Source: Cunninghamia lanceolata (lineage: Eukaryota > Streptophyta > Pinopsida > Cupressales > Cupressaceae). From it: a stretch of DNA of 64,000 bases. Positions 35,638 to 46,371 of this stretch are shown piece after piece. A program made the position numbers and the translations under genes. Within the stretch, counting starts at the first letter, position 1, and every line of letters begins with the position of its first letter. The DNA is taken from assembly GCA_027924645.1 (NCBI GenBank), contig BSBN01000445.1, positions 5,997,001 through 6,061,000 on the forward strand, in the 5' to 3' direction. The notes under the pieces are model-generated. The model had not been told where the DNA came from and made no database searches. It saw nothing but the letters and a program-made list of their open reading frames with translations.

Positions 35638-36167
35638 AAAATGAAATGAACAAAACATGGGTGAAGAAAGGTGAAATGAATGTTGACAATGGATCCTCAC
35701 TAGAATCTGGTGCTGATAATTCCTCCAGGAATTTAACCAGGAGCTTTGGCTCAGGGGGAGCTACATTGAAAATCTAATTCCCCCTACTAGTAAGTGGGTG
35801 AATGAATCTGGCATGATGAATGAAGATAAAGAAGCCTATTGTAGATCTGTTGAAGCAAATTCTAGAAGAGAAGAAGCTAATGCAATTGATTGTGGAGCTA
35901 TTGAAGATTGACTGCATATAGAAACAGTGTAACCAGATGTATTAGAGCTGGCCATTTATTACAATGGTGAATTAGGTTTTGTGGAGCATAAAAATTCATT
36001 CATTCATCATTTGAATCACTTTGCATTTGAAGAAAACAAGAAGAAGAGTGCTTGAGCTAAGATTTCAAAGATTCAAAGTGCGACATACGAATTCATCAGC
36101 TACCCCTAATCCTGTGGAGAAAGAGGTATTTTTTTTCTGCAAAGCTTTGAACTTGTGATCTTTTGAA
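35638..36167 (+). other. decayed stretch between the two genes of element B
   Basis: Short protein-like pieces (WVKKGEMNVDNGSSLESG near 35660) with many stops, then no clear frame until the ATG at 36168. No protease motif is found. It may be the tail of Gag plus an intergenic leader. Confidence 0.4.
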
Positions 36168-37153
36168 ATGGCTACACCTCTGGTTGTGAATATCACTGAG
36201 TGACCTAGGCCAAAGTTTAAGAAGCATCCACACAAATTAGTAGAGGTCAATTCGTTAGGTGCCTTTTCAAGTGTTCTGTATGGTGTGTTGTATGTTAAAG
36301 ATATTAGGGCTTATATTCATGCTAGCATAGATGCGTTTGGGGATTCAAAGTTAGTAGATTTGTTCAAGAGTCATCTAAGGGATGAAATTCATGGTCTCAA
36401 ACCTGAGTATAAGGCACTGCAAGATAAACACTTCATTTAGATTATAGGGTTTCCATCCTTCGATGAAGATGAGTGGGTCCGGTATGTGCTGAGTCGGATG
36501 CATGATGAGTTTATGCAATTAATGAAACCTTTCAAGATCACCAAGGATGCCATTAAGGCTGTGATAGGGTTGAACTCGTCCGATGGACTGCCAACGTTGA
36601 AGTCAATAAAGAATCAAACTGTAACTGATGCTACCAGTCCAAGGTTTGACAAAAGGGCAATGATAATAAATGACATCACTAATTCAGACGTCAAGTTTGC
36701 ATCAATGGTGATTGGACACAAGATATATCATTCCACAAGGAGAATTTTGTATCTGGTACAGCTATCTATGCAACTTATCAGATGTTGAGAAATAATGTTG
36801 ACTATGACTTGTGTGAGTTGCTGTAGAATCAACTGATGGAAAACCTGAACAAGATCAAAAAGGACAAGAAGAATACATTCAAGTATGGTAAATTGGTATT
36901 ATGTTTATTCTTCTATTTCATGAATGAGTTACCTGGTAAGAAAAGCATGTGTTGGACCAGTGATAAAACTATTGCCATAAAAATAAGAGAGCACTTGAAC
37001 AATATTGGTGACTCCAATCCCCAAAAGACTACTCTTTGGGGATATTTCAAGAATTTTTAGAACATGATGTAATCAAGGGAAAGAATCCCTACATCTATGG
37101 TTGAAAAATACAAGGATACAGTCTGTTTTAAGGTGGATATAGATTAGTGTTTA
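36168..37153 (+). pseudogene. second ORF of element B, N-terminal part, broken
   Basis: From MATPLVVNITE the frame continues through KKHPHKLVEVNSLGAFSS, SIDAFGDSKLVDLFKSHL, FPSFDEDEWVRYVLSRMHDE and ITNSDVKFASMVIGHKIY. Near 36740 it shifts by one base and continues as SGTAIYATYQMLRNNVDYDL, KYGKLVLCLFFYFMNELPG, TLWGYFKNF and MVEKYKDTVCFKVDID, then joins in frame to the open part at 37154. It has two stops before the shift and four after; those four are TAG or TAA where Gln fits. I do not recognise the family. Confidence 0.65.
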
Positions 37154-39121
37154 ATGGAAGTAGTTGAACCAAGAGCTGTGTGGATCATGCCCATGGGGTA
37201 TGAAGTTGACAAGCAAGTATTGGATATGTATGCTCAACACCTTCTAAGTAAACCAAAGGACATGACAGTTGAAAGATTTGGGACATATGGTGAACTCAGT
37301 GTGAAACCGCATGTTAAACTCCAAAAATTTGAATCTAAGAGAAAGATTCAAAGACAAGTTGAAATGTATGCAGAAAGCATTGGCATAACAAAAGAAGTTG
37401 TGACACAAAATAGGGAAAGGATAGAGAAAGCTGAGAAGGAGCAACAAGATAGAGAACAAAGAAGTGTTCTAGTGGAATCCACTTCTAAAGCAAGTTCTAC
37501 TAGGAGTTCTAGTTCAACCTCCGATGTGTCACCTTCTCCTGCTGCAAAAAAACCTACCGGTAAGGAAGGAAAAAGGACAAAGGTAAAGAGCAAAAGAACA
37601 TATGTCAGTTTGGAGAAAGTGGATGAAAAAGAAACTGACTCAAATGATGAGGTTAAGAATTTGAAGGCCTCAGGCACCAAAGCTGCTAAAGTGTCTAAGG
37701 AGAAGCCCTGTAGAAGCATAAAGTCAAGTAAAAGGCATAAGACAGAGACTTATGTTAAGAAGCCTACTCTTTCTATGGATGACATCATTAAGTCAGTTAC
37801 TGTAGATGGAAACTTGAATCCAACGACTGAATTTTATGATCACTACAGTGATACTGATAAGAGAGTCTTGGAGGAAGCAACAGTCAAATACTTGAATATC
37901 TATAGTAAGACTTTATTTGAAATAACTTCTAAAATTCTAGAAAGCCTTGCAAAAATTCTAGAAATAAGAAAAGAGAATGCAAAACCTAAAGAATTTGAGC
38001 TCCAGGAACATATGCTAATAAAATTGTGTCCTCAAATTACTCCAGATCAAAAGAACCTGATATTCAAAGAAGTGAAAGAGGACTTCAGGAGTAAGATCAG
38101 AATGAATATGCTCATGCTGGGAGAGATTGATAAGATAGTTGAAGATACTCAGGAGATTCTTCTGAATGCATTGAAAAGGCATAATCTTCCCACTATTGAA
38201 GAAGAAAATGATAATGAAATTGATTTCTCCATTCCAAATGTTGAGGAGTTGAAAGAAAGTGAACAACAAGTTGACATCTTTGCTCTAGAAGATGAAATAC
38301 TAAATAAAGGAGATGAAGAGATGGTGGAGGAAGTTAATTTTGATGGTGCAGAGGACACTCAAATTCCTCTGGACCAATCTGCTAGAGAATATACAGAAAT
38401 GAATACAAAAGTAGATGCTCCTAGTGAAGATAACTCTATGAAGAATAAAGAGCAAGAAGCAAAAGAGGTTAAGGACAAGAATGAACAAGAAGGACAAACA
38501 ACAAAGAATATTAAAGAGCAAAAGCAAGATGATAGTACCGGCAAGGATTTGAAAGATGGATCTACATTTCTGGCAAGAGACACTGCAGATGCAATGAAGA
38601 AATTACTTGAGAAAGACAAGCTTGAGTTTGATGAACCAGAGCTAATTCAAGGACCTATCAATTTTGACACTCTTTCTCATCTACAAAAGATGAAGTTAGC
38701 ATCTGTGGCACAAGAAAAAGCAAGAGAGGAGATTTTGAAAACTCACATTGAGGACAGTGAGTTGCCTAGTCTTGCCTTTGAAATTTTGGAAAAGATTGTG
38801 CCAGCCTTTCAAAAGGTTTCATCCGACTCTCCTTCTAGTCAGTTAAAGAGTCTAATAAACTCTGTAAGTACTCATTTTGAAACCTTAGAGAAGTCAGCAG
38901 AAGTTAAAGTCAAAAATGAATATAATGAGAAGAGATTTGCTAAAACAAGGAAAATAATTAGCTATGATAGATCAGTGCTTGATACCAGTGTAAAGAGTAT
39001 TCAAAATGCTCTCTCTAAAGGTGTAGAGATTTATAAGTTTTGTCTAAATCAGTCTAAAGTTGTTGAAGATACTGAGAAAAAGATTAAGAACTTAGAGCTC
39101 AAACTGTCTAACATTTCTTAG
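37154..39121 (+). CDS. second ORF of element B, 655-codon open part, function unknown
   Basis: The longest open frame in the window. The Met at 37154 is probably internal, since protein-like sequence continues upstream in the same frame past a TAG. The first 60 residues look folded (VEPRAVWIMPMGYEVDKQV, YAQHLLSKPKD). Residues of about 75-210 are charged, with Ser-rich and Lys-rich runs (basic patches such as KRTKVKSKRTY and KSSKRHKTE that could act as nuclear targeting signals). Residues 210-400 are helical, 400-470 very acidic and Lys/Glu-rich, and the end is again helical. No enzyme motif, zinc finger or membrane segment is seen. It fills the place of pol in a pol-less element. Its integrity contrasts with six stops and a frameshift in the 1 kb just upstream. 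It could be a structural or DNA-binding protein; this is speculation. Confidence 0.7.
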   Translation: MEVVEPRAVWIMPMGYEVDKQVLDMYAQHLLSKPKDMTVERFGTYGELSVKPHVKLQKFESKRKIQRQVEMYAESIGITKEVVTQNRERIEKAEKEQQDREQRSVLVESTSKASSTRSSSSTSDVSPSPAAKKPTGKEGKRTKVKSKRTYVSLEKVDEKETDSNDEVKNLKASGTKAAKVSKEKPCRSIKSSKRHKTETYVKKPTLSMDDIIKSVTVDGNLNPTTEFYDHYSDTDKRVLEEATVKYLNIYSKTLFEITSKILESLAKILEIRKENAKPKEFELQEHMLIKLCPQITPDQKNLIFKEVKEDFRSKIRMNMLMLGEIDKIVEDTQEILLNALKRHNLPTIEEENDNEIDFSIPNVEELKESEQQVDIFALEDEILNKGDEEMVEEVNFDGAEDTQIPLDQSAREYTEMNTKVDAPSEDNSMKNKEQEAKEVKDKNEQEGQTTKNIKEQKQDDSTGKDLKDGSTFLARDTADAMKKLLEKDKLEFDEPELIQGPINFDTLSHLQKMKLASVAQEKAREEILKTHIEDSELPSLAFEILEKIVPAFQKVSSDSPSSQLKSLINSVSTHFETLEKSAEVKVKNEYNEKRFAKTRKIISYDRSVLDTSVKSIQNALSKGVEIYKFCLNQSKVVEDTEKKIKNLELKLSNIS

Positions 39122-39349
39122 TCTTATAGTCCTTTAACTGAGTCTGTAGAAATCAAAGAATGCCAAGTAGTGAGTTTGCAGAATGAATTGGATGATTTGG
39201 AGAAGGAACAGGTTAAAGTTTTGGTTAGATTGGATGACCTCCAGGTACTAATTTCCCCTAAGTTGGAGACTATATATGATATATTGGCAGAATCCCAAGA
39301 TGTTGTTGTTACTAGTGATCCTTCTGATCTTCAAAAGGTAGAATCATAG
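39122..39349 (+). pseudogene. C-terminal extension of the element B second ORF
   Basis: After the TAG at 39119-39121 the same frame stays open for 75 codons (SVEIKECQVVSLQNELDDL, LDDLQVLISPKLETIYDIL), with coiled-coil character like the preceding part, and ends at a TAG at 39347-39349. The stop at 39121 is therefore probably a decay mutation. Confidence 0.5.
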
Positions 39350-39554
39350 ACATTTTTGTTTAGTGGGCATATATCTATTTTGGGCAGCACTAAGAAGAAC
39401 TAGGACAATGAATTGACATGATTAAAAAACATTTTTGGTGATATATTTTTGTTGATGAACAAGGCTTAAGGATTGTGTGCTCATATGCGAAAGTATGTAC
39501 ATAAAATTTTTGCATGAAATTTGATATGCGGATCCCAGCCTTTTCCATTGATGT

Positions 39555-39700
39555 CAAAGGGGGAGAGGAAAAGCAGTGAAAAATGAAGAATTAATCTAAG
39601 GGGGAGCATTGGAAATCACAAGTGTATATAGTAAGGGGGAGTTGTTCTAACACTTAGTCATTTTTCACTAAGTGTTGCCATCAATGCCAAAGGGGGAGAT
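39555..39700 (+). other. array of four polypurine tracts (element B)
   Basis: AAAGGGGGAGAGG at 39555-39573, AAGGGGGAGC at 39598-39607, AAGGGGGAG at 39632-39641 and CCAAAGGGGGAGAT at 39687-39700, the last touching the 3' LTR. The first and last follow near copies of CATTGATGTC / CATCAATGCC. Only the last tract can prime this LTR; the others look like duplicated or relic copies. Confidence 0.75.
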
Positions 39701-40810
39701 TGTTGGCAAGAGACTGCTAGGCATATCAAGTGTTCTCATTGATGGCAACTAAATCTATCTCACACATCTGCATTTCATTAGTGCATCATACTAGAAGTCA
39801 GATTACATATTTGTCTAAGTCCGGATAGACAGGAATAAGGCATATGATAGGGTTCAACATCCTAGTCTGCATTTCTCCACATGTAATCATATTGTGTTGC
39901 AGATTTGAGGGAATGTTTAGGGATGTCAAGGATACCTAAATCCAATATTTTAGCCTCTGGTGATGAAGGGATTGAAAGTTACATGCATCTGAGTTTTGGG
40001 TTCTGGTTAAGCAGTTCAGTCTAGTGAAGGACAGGCTGACTTGGTGTTTGATCATTGTGCAGATTAGGAAAAGTTGTTGGTTGAGTAATTTGTGAGATTT
40101 AGAGGTATTGGCCGACATGTAAGGTGACTTGGATATATAATTTTTGGTCTACATTAGTTTTTACACATGGATTCACCCAACAGAATAGTGTTTTTAAAAA
40201 GTCTCTAAGTTTTTCTTAAGACCGACTATAGTTGATGCAATTTCATGTGACAGATATATATATAATTGATGAGTTTGAGCATTTTGATGTATTGAGGAGT
40301 GAATATGAAGGATAGGTGTGAAGTATAGTAGAATCAAATGTGAAGTAAGGAGATCTAGCTCTGGATCATGGCAGAATAGTGAAGCAGGGCAGAGAGAGAT
40401 GAAGTGTGCAAAGTCAGTGTATTGAGCTTAACTAGAACTATAATTTTGCATTGTTAGATGCTATTCTTCAGTTCAAATTTCTTGTGAACTTTTGTAATCA
40501 ATTCTTTAGGTAGTGAGCCTCCTTTGAGTGGTGAGCTCTAGGTAGTGTGCCTAAAGGCATGTGACTTCCCCATTTGTAATACTTTTAACAGAGTATAAAT
40601 TTCTTGTGGGTTAACCCCCACCGTGGTTTTTCCCTTAACTAGGTTTCCACATAAAAATCTTGGTGTTCATGTGTTGTGATCTTGTTGTTTCTATTCTTGT
40701 GTTCATGCTTCTTTCTTTTGGATGTATGTGGTAAATTAATAAAGGAACAAAGTAATAAATTTTGTAGAACACTGATTCACCCCCCCTCTCAATGTTCCTT
40801 AATCTCAACA
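39701..40810 (+). repeat. 3' LTR of element B
   Basis: TGTTGGCAAGAGACTGC ... CCTTAATCTCAACA, 1110 bases, right after the polypurine tract and followed by the target copy CCCCA. It has an extra GTGAGCCTCCTTTGAGTG segment near 40515-40535 that the 5' LTR lacks and that the LTRs of A also carry. Confidence 0.9.
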
Positions 40811-40815
40811 CCCCA

Positions 40816-41410
40816 TAGGTGCTTGGACAATAAAATTATCTATCATAAACAACCTCTAAGGCTTTGCAATATTCAAAAGGTTGTTGATCGGTGGGAATAG
40901 TGACTTCCACACCATTATGAGGGAACTGAAGACATTGATGGTAGGTGGATTGAACAACTTGCATGGCATGTAATCATGGTCTGCCTAGGAGAAGATTATA
41001 TGGAAGGTCAAGATCAATAACATGACATAGAGTGGGCATGGTGAGTGGGACCACCTTGATAGTGAGGCATATGGTACCTTCATATTCTCTTTCTATATTA
41101 TCATATGCCTTGATGGAAATGACCAAAGATTCTAGGTCAGTTGTTGAATACCCCATGAGTTTTATGAATTTTAATGTACATCTATTCAAACCGGATCCAT
41201 TATCCAAAAGAACCCTCTTGATTTTGTGGTTGGCGATTTGAACTTCGATGTGGAGTGCTTTATTATGAGTGGGATCGATGGGTGGCATGTAGGCATAGAT
41301 AAAAGCGAGATGATAGGATGAGGATAATTGAGCCACAAGGTTTTGGAATTAAGTGGGAGGTATGTCGATGGGGACATGGGACTCTTGGAGAGCATTTTCA
41401 AGGATTTCAT
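40816..41410 (-). pseudogene. pol: Tat protease (element O)
   Basis: The open stretch 40974-41336 includes VLLDNGSGLNRCTLKFIKL (active site with Asn after the Asp) and DLDLPYNLLLGRP, then a stop, and continues to the edge of element B. The neighbour upstream is Gag. The linker continues at 33354 beyond B. The DNG form is shared with element 1; the DGG form is kept in element 2 and I. Confidence 0.8.
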
Positions 41411-42406
41411 AGTGGATGGTGGATGGCTTAAGGAGTTCCAAGATGGTCAAGGAGATTGTATTCAAAAGTGGTAGTGGTGGAGGATGGAGATGGTCCCTTT
41501 ATGGTTACACATCCATAGTGGGTAGTAACAACACATTTGGGGGTGGTATTTTTGAGCTTGATATATGTGACATGAGTAGAATCAAAATCAATTCGACCCA
41601 CTACATTGTCGTAAGGAGGTGGAACATTGTTATAGTTGATGTTGTTGGCTTGGTTGTTGGGATTGGTGTTTGAGGATGATGGTTTGGATGTGGTTTGGTT
41701 GTTATTTCAGTGGGGAAGAGGGTCTTGGTAGACACCTAGGCCATCATTGGGTGATGTGTTGTTGTTTCCTTCTATTTTGATACCACCGCGATCGACAAGA
41801 TCTTGGATGTAGTTTTTCAATTTCATACACTTGCTCGTGGCATGGCCCTTTATGCGATGATAATCACAATATTCATTTTAATTATACCACATGGGTTTAG
41901 GTTGGTTTTCATCAAAAGGTTTTATCGTGGGAAACTCAACCATGTTTGCTTGGACTAATTTTTGAAATACAACCTCGAGTGGTTCACCCAAAGGTGTATA
42001 CTTGCATTTTAGATTGTTACGGAGATTGCACTTTGGAGGAGTGGATGGGACTAAGACATTGTTTGAAATATTTTGGACCACATTTGTCTCTTTTGGTTTA
42101 GGAGCAGTGACTTGGATATACTTGGAATTGATAGCACCATCTCCTACAGTTTTCTTCTTTTTAGCCCAAAATTCAGGTTTGTTATTAGATGTTTTGTCAT
42201 TGTCATTCTTGTTGTAGATCTTGACCAAACATTTGGCAATAAGGGCCTTTTCAATGGTGACCCTTTCTTCTATGATTTCATTAAAGGTTGATGCACAATG
42301 TACTTGCAAGTGGAAGGCCACTTCTTGGCTCAAGTTTTGAATGAATATATGGACAAGTTTCTTTTCGGGGGTTGTCCAAGGTAGCCTACTAGCAAGGGAC
42401 CTCCAT
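41411..42406 (-). pseudogene. gag: Tat Gag, C-terminal half (element O)
   Basis: The open stretch 41878-42333 (SQEVAFHLQVHCASTFNEI, ERVTIEKALIAKCLVKIY, YTPLGEPLEVVFQKLVQ) matches element I at 57522-57782 and on. A zinc-binding-like CEYHR..GHATS.C segment lies at about 41800-41880 on the minus strand. 41450-41750 is a decayed spacer before the protease. The gene is cut from its N-terminal half by the solo LTR at 42412. Confidence 0.72.
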
Positions 42407-42411
42407 CTTTG

Positions 42412-42925
42412 TGTTGTTATATGGAGCCTAATTAGACTTAGAGGTTAAATTTTCCCCACATTTATCATCATGGTTTCCCCCCAAATTCCTATGGAGTCAA
42501 GGGGCAGCGCCCCTTGCGGGGTCCAGGGGCAGCGCCCCCATGGGGGCTCGGGGGCAACACCCCCAAAACCTCACATGGTTTTTATTATTTTATAAAGGTG
42601 TCACGAGTTATTTTTCTATAGGCCGACATAAAAAAACCCTATTTTGTAACCGACATAAGTCTTGATAAAAAGGGCTAAGGGTTAGGGTTTCTATTGATAT
42701 TGTATTGTAGCATTTTACAGTAGTATTAAGTTGCAGGGATTGCTAGTTGTAATCAGTTTGATTTACTGGATAATAATATTGGACTCTCTATTGGTGGATG
42801 TAGCCTGAGTTTGGGTGAACCATGTTAAAATTATCTCTCGTTGTTATTATTTCTGTGTATTTTTCATTCCTCTTTTTAATCTTTATTTGTATTTAATTGA
42901 TATCTTCTGCCAGCAAACCCTAACA
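42412..42925 (+). mobile_element. solo LTR in O gag, with GC-rich palindromes
   Basis: TGTTGTTATATGG ... AACCCTAACA, 514 bases, flanked by an exact five-base duplication CTTTG (42407-42411 and 42926-42930). Removing it rejoins the gag frame of O. A block at 42497-42562 has three stem-loops: CAAGGGGC-AGC-GCCCCTTG and two related GGGGCAGCGCCCC units. A TATAAAG-type box lies near 42592, which suggests plus orientation. No internal region is present, so it is a solo LTR of an unidentified family. Confidence 0.82.
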
Positions 42926-42930
42926 CTTTG

Positions 42931-44405
42931 TAGGTAAGCAGTAAAATTCTTGCCACTTCATTTTTTGGTGTTGCAAAGGTTAAGCATAGTGATCTCATGC
43001 TCTACATTGCATGAGAAGTGGGCGACAAATTTCTCTGAAAGATCGGCGAAAGTTAAGATGGAATGATAAGGAAAGTGCATAAACCATTCGAGCGTTTGTC
43101 CTCCTAAGCTTCATGGGAAAAGACAAAGGAGGAATTGGTCATCATAGGCTACTTCTTGGAATGCCATGAAGAATTCCTTAATGTGGTCACGAGGGTCTCC
43201 TTTTCCTTTGTATTTATATTATTTTGGCATTTCAAAATGTTGAGGAAAAGGTGTGATGGTGATATTTCTATCAAATGGATAGGAACATAAGTCTTTGAAC
43301 TTATAATGTTTCTTTTGGGTCCCTAGTTGAATGTTTTTGAGTGCATTTTTCATCTCTTTCCATTCTTGATCGAAAGGATTAGCAACAGGTAGTTGTGACA
43401 TGTGTTGGAGTGGGGATTGTTGTGATGATGATTGTTGATGTTGGGGATGGATGTATTGTTGTTGTTGGATGTATGGAGGTGGATCCATAGTTTGTGTGTA
43501 AACATGGGACCCATATGGAATATTTTGTTGGTTTTGGAGTGGTGGTTGTTGTTGAGCTACTTATGGGTTTTGAATCAAGGACCCATGGGGAGGTTGTTGA
43601 TGCATGGAAGATTGATATGTGTGAGTGGGGTTGGTATAGCTCATCAAGCAATTTTGCATTTGGTTGAATGAATTAGCAGTTTGGATGGGCATTTGTGTTG
43701 TGGGTGGTAACACCATTTTAGTAATTACTAACCTTTGAGGGATATTAAAAGGAGGAAGAGGTTGTGGAATGAGATTGGTGTTAGATGGGTTTCGAGGGAT
43801 GGTGGTCATGTTTTGTGAGACAACAATTTTTGGATTGGAGGGTATGTTGGGATCAGGCATCATGTGAGAAGGCATTTTGTAAGATTGATCCAATACTTGT
43901 GGTTGTGATACAACATTGCACCCTATGTGTTGATCAAGAGTGTGGATAGCATTAGTGTTCGATGCATAGCTAGCCCATGGATTGTCATAAACAGGTTTGT
44001 TGGGATTAGGGATACATCCCCATGGTTGGTCTTAAATGGGTGATGGTGGTTTGTCATGGAAAATGGTTTTAAGTTTGTCATGGTCGAATGAATATGGAAC
44101 TCGTGCACCATGTTCAATGAGATGTTCAAGGAATTCATCCTTATAGTTGTCAATGAATTGGTCAAATTTGTCGTGTAATCCCTTTTCATTGAGAAAATTG
44201 ACAAAGGTGGGGGAATAGCTATGATGATGATGAGTGGATGTTTCACCCATTTCGGGTTGATTGACATATCCCTCCATGTTACTCGTGGTAGAGTTGTGAG
44301 GAGAGAGGGGTTGGTAACGGGAGTCCATTCTCTTCCTAGCTTGTGATTGTGTGATGGGAGGCATAAAAGGTGAACTTGGATAGGACTTGGATGATGAGGT
44401 ACCAA
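42931..44405 (-). pseudogene. gag: Tat Gag, N-terminal half and core (element O)
   Basis: The N-terminal part (44032-44364) reads SPTFVNFLNEKGLHDKFDQF and FLEHLIEHGARVPYSFDHDK. A Pro/Gln-rich low-complexity region follows (43380-43900, encoded by GTTGTTG-type DNA). The core, 43219 and on, reads FDQEWKEMKNALKNIQL, LCSYPFDRNITITPFPQHF and then SLGGQTLEWF. It matches the Gag of element I (59776-57951) module by module. Stops and frame changes occur throughout. Confidence 0.72.
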
Positions 44406-46366
44406 TTATGATGGATGGGTATTGACTCTAAGTTTATAATCTAGATCAAAATAATTAAGATCAAGGATTACCACTATGTACTTAGGGTGGACAAAGAGCC
44501 TAAGAAAAAGGATAATAGGATTATCTTACTTGGGGTAGACAAGATGCACCAAGCAAAATGGGATTTCTTGAAGTCAACTAACTTAGGAGTTGTCTAAGTT
44601 CCCAAGCTAATTTATCCAAGAGGGTGATGATGTCTAGTTTATACTAAACTTAAGATAGACAAAGTCTTAAGCTTACCATAAACAAAATGATGATTTGATA
44701 TAGATTATAACCTTAGGATTTGGATATGATTTTGGATTTGGATAATAGTGATATGCTTAGATGAGGATTTGATTGATTTAGGGATAATGATTGATTATGG
44801 ATGTCAATGGATGATAAACAAGGATTTGACTAAGGATGGATTAAGGATGATAATTGATCAAATATTACAAGGACAATAATGGATTATGCCTAAGAATTAT
44901 GATTATGGATGGCAAAGATTGGATTGATCAAGGACTGATGAAGATGGGATTGACTATGGACTAATCAAAGATTATGATTGACTATGGACTAGGGATGGTG
45001 ATTAATGGAAGGTGGGGTGATGATTAGTAAGATGATTAATCAAATAGACTATGAGGCTAATGTTGGACTAAGACTAATTAACTAGGGATGACTTAGATTG
45101 CCTATGAACTAACAAGGACAATAGCTAGCATGATGACAAGGATAACGACTAATGATTAAAGTTGGATCACAACCTAAGAGGGGCAAATGGACATGGATGT
45201 GGCTGAGGTGGCTTGAAATGTCAAGGGATGACATGGAAAAGGGATTTTTGACAACCAAAAGGACAAAGTCTTGATTTTTTTATGTCTCTGATAAATGGGC
45301 ATTGATTAAGGAAATAGGCACTAATTTGTAGAAAATAGGTGCTGATATACACAGTGGGCACTAATTTAGGACAGTGTTGATAATTTGTGATTTTCAATGT
45401 GTTGGTTCAGATTTTTGGCAAGATTTTCACATACAACAATCACAATGGCTATTTGACTAACTTTAGAAGTTGGTGTGAGAGGTGGTTAGCCTTCACAATT
45501 CACAAATGGCTTGTACGGGTTTTGAACAAAAGAAGACACTTCAAGTACTTGTATACAACCTAAAATTATTCAAGTGGGAGTGACATATCTTATGGATCTC
45601 ACGAAGTGGTCATGGGCCAATCCCAACTCAAAGTGAATTGAGATTCCCACCCCCACTAATACCTTTGATGCTATAGCTTGGATAGATAGGGAAAATTAAG
45701 TCCTAGACCACCTTACCCCACTCACCTTGGAGACTTTCATCTTTCCCAAAGAATATCCTATCTCAAGTATAATGGTACTATGAGCATCTTCCCCTCCTCT
45801 CCAATGATGCACCACAAGATATGACAACTGAAAGGTCTTACATAGGCTTAACAAGGCTTCTAGGGTGTCCTCTTGCGTACTCAAGGTACTTGAGGCCTGA
45901 GTCCGTGAACGGGGGTGTCTCAATCGACTGACGCTTAACCACTCAAGTCATGGCAGACCAAGGGTCTTGGAGATCTATTTCTTGGGGGTGAGAGTGTCCT
46001 TCCTTTAAATGAGTCTTTTGATTCTCGCAATATTTATATACTACGTCGAAACACGCGGTTGAGGTCATCCCTTGGGGGGATGAAATTCCCAAGCATGCCT
46101 CCTAAGAATAAACTACCCTTTGTTTTTTATCACCTAAGATCACACTAGGAACAAAGGGAGAGCATACACAAGGTGAGTATCCCCTTTGGGAAAACACTTA
46201 AAAGCATGAAAAATGCCCCTAGGTAGACTTTTGATCTCCAAGATTACTCTAAGGTGCGAGGGGAGAGCATACATCTACAAGTGGACCAAGCAAAGAACAC
46301 AAGTTCATTAGCCTTCTAACTAATTTAGTACAACTAAGAACTAGTAAAAAAAACAATTCTTTGATG
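44406..46366 (-). other. 5' leader of element O, inner part
   Basis: Untranslated leader between gag and the insertion of element I; the rest is at 63096-63848. 44690-45150 is low-complexity DNA of GATTATGGACTAATGA-type words. 45285-45390 holds degenerate GGGCACTAATTT / TAGGTGCTGATA units like those at 63220-63760. No gene is seen; the 75-codon minus-strand frame at 45696-45923 has no known relative. Confidence 0.5.
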
Positions 46367-46371
46367 GTGGG

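Larger units (their letters stand above)
33360..40810 (+). mobile_element. Element B: pol-less LTR retrotransposon with a large extra ORF
   Basis: LTRs of 1093 and 1110 bases (TGTTGGCAAGAG ... TCAACA) are flanked by an exact duplication CCCCA at 33355-33359 and 40811-40815. Inside are a Met-type primer site, a Gag-like gene with coiled coil and zinc knuckles, a second gene of about 1,000 codons with no recognisable enzyme domain, and an array of polypurine tracts. I find no protease, RT, RNase H or integrase in any frame. R-U5-like LTR sequence and primer site match copia element A, so B is best read as a non-autonomous partner of that family. Its orientation is opposite to A and O. Confidence 0.88.

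Noticed and set aside
37154..39121. Second ORF of B considered as a host gene fragment
   Set aside because: It lies wholly between the element's LTRs, in one frame with broken upstream sequence, has no intron signs that I can see, and resembles no host protein known to me. A capture event remains possible but is unsupported.
43923..44405. 160-codon minus-strand frame in element O gag
   Set aside because: The frame 44032-44364 matches Gag of element I; the longer one is a His/Pro/Thr-rich shadow.
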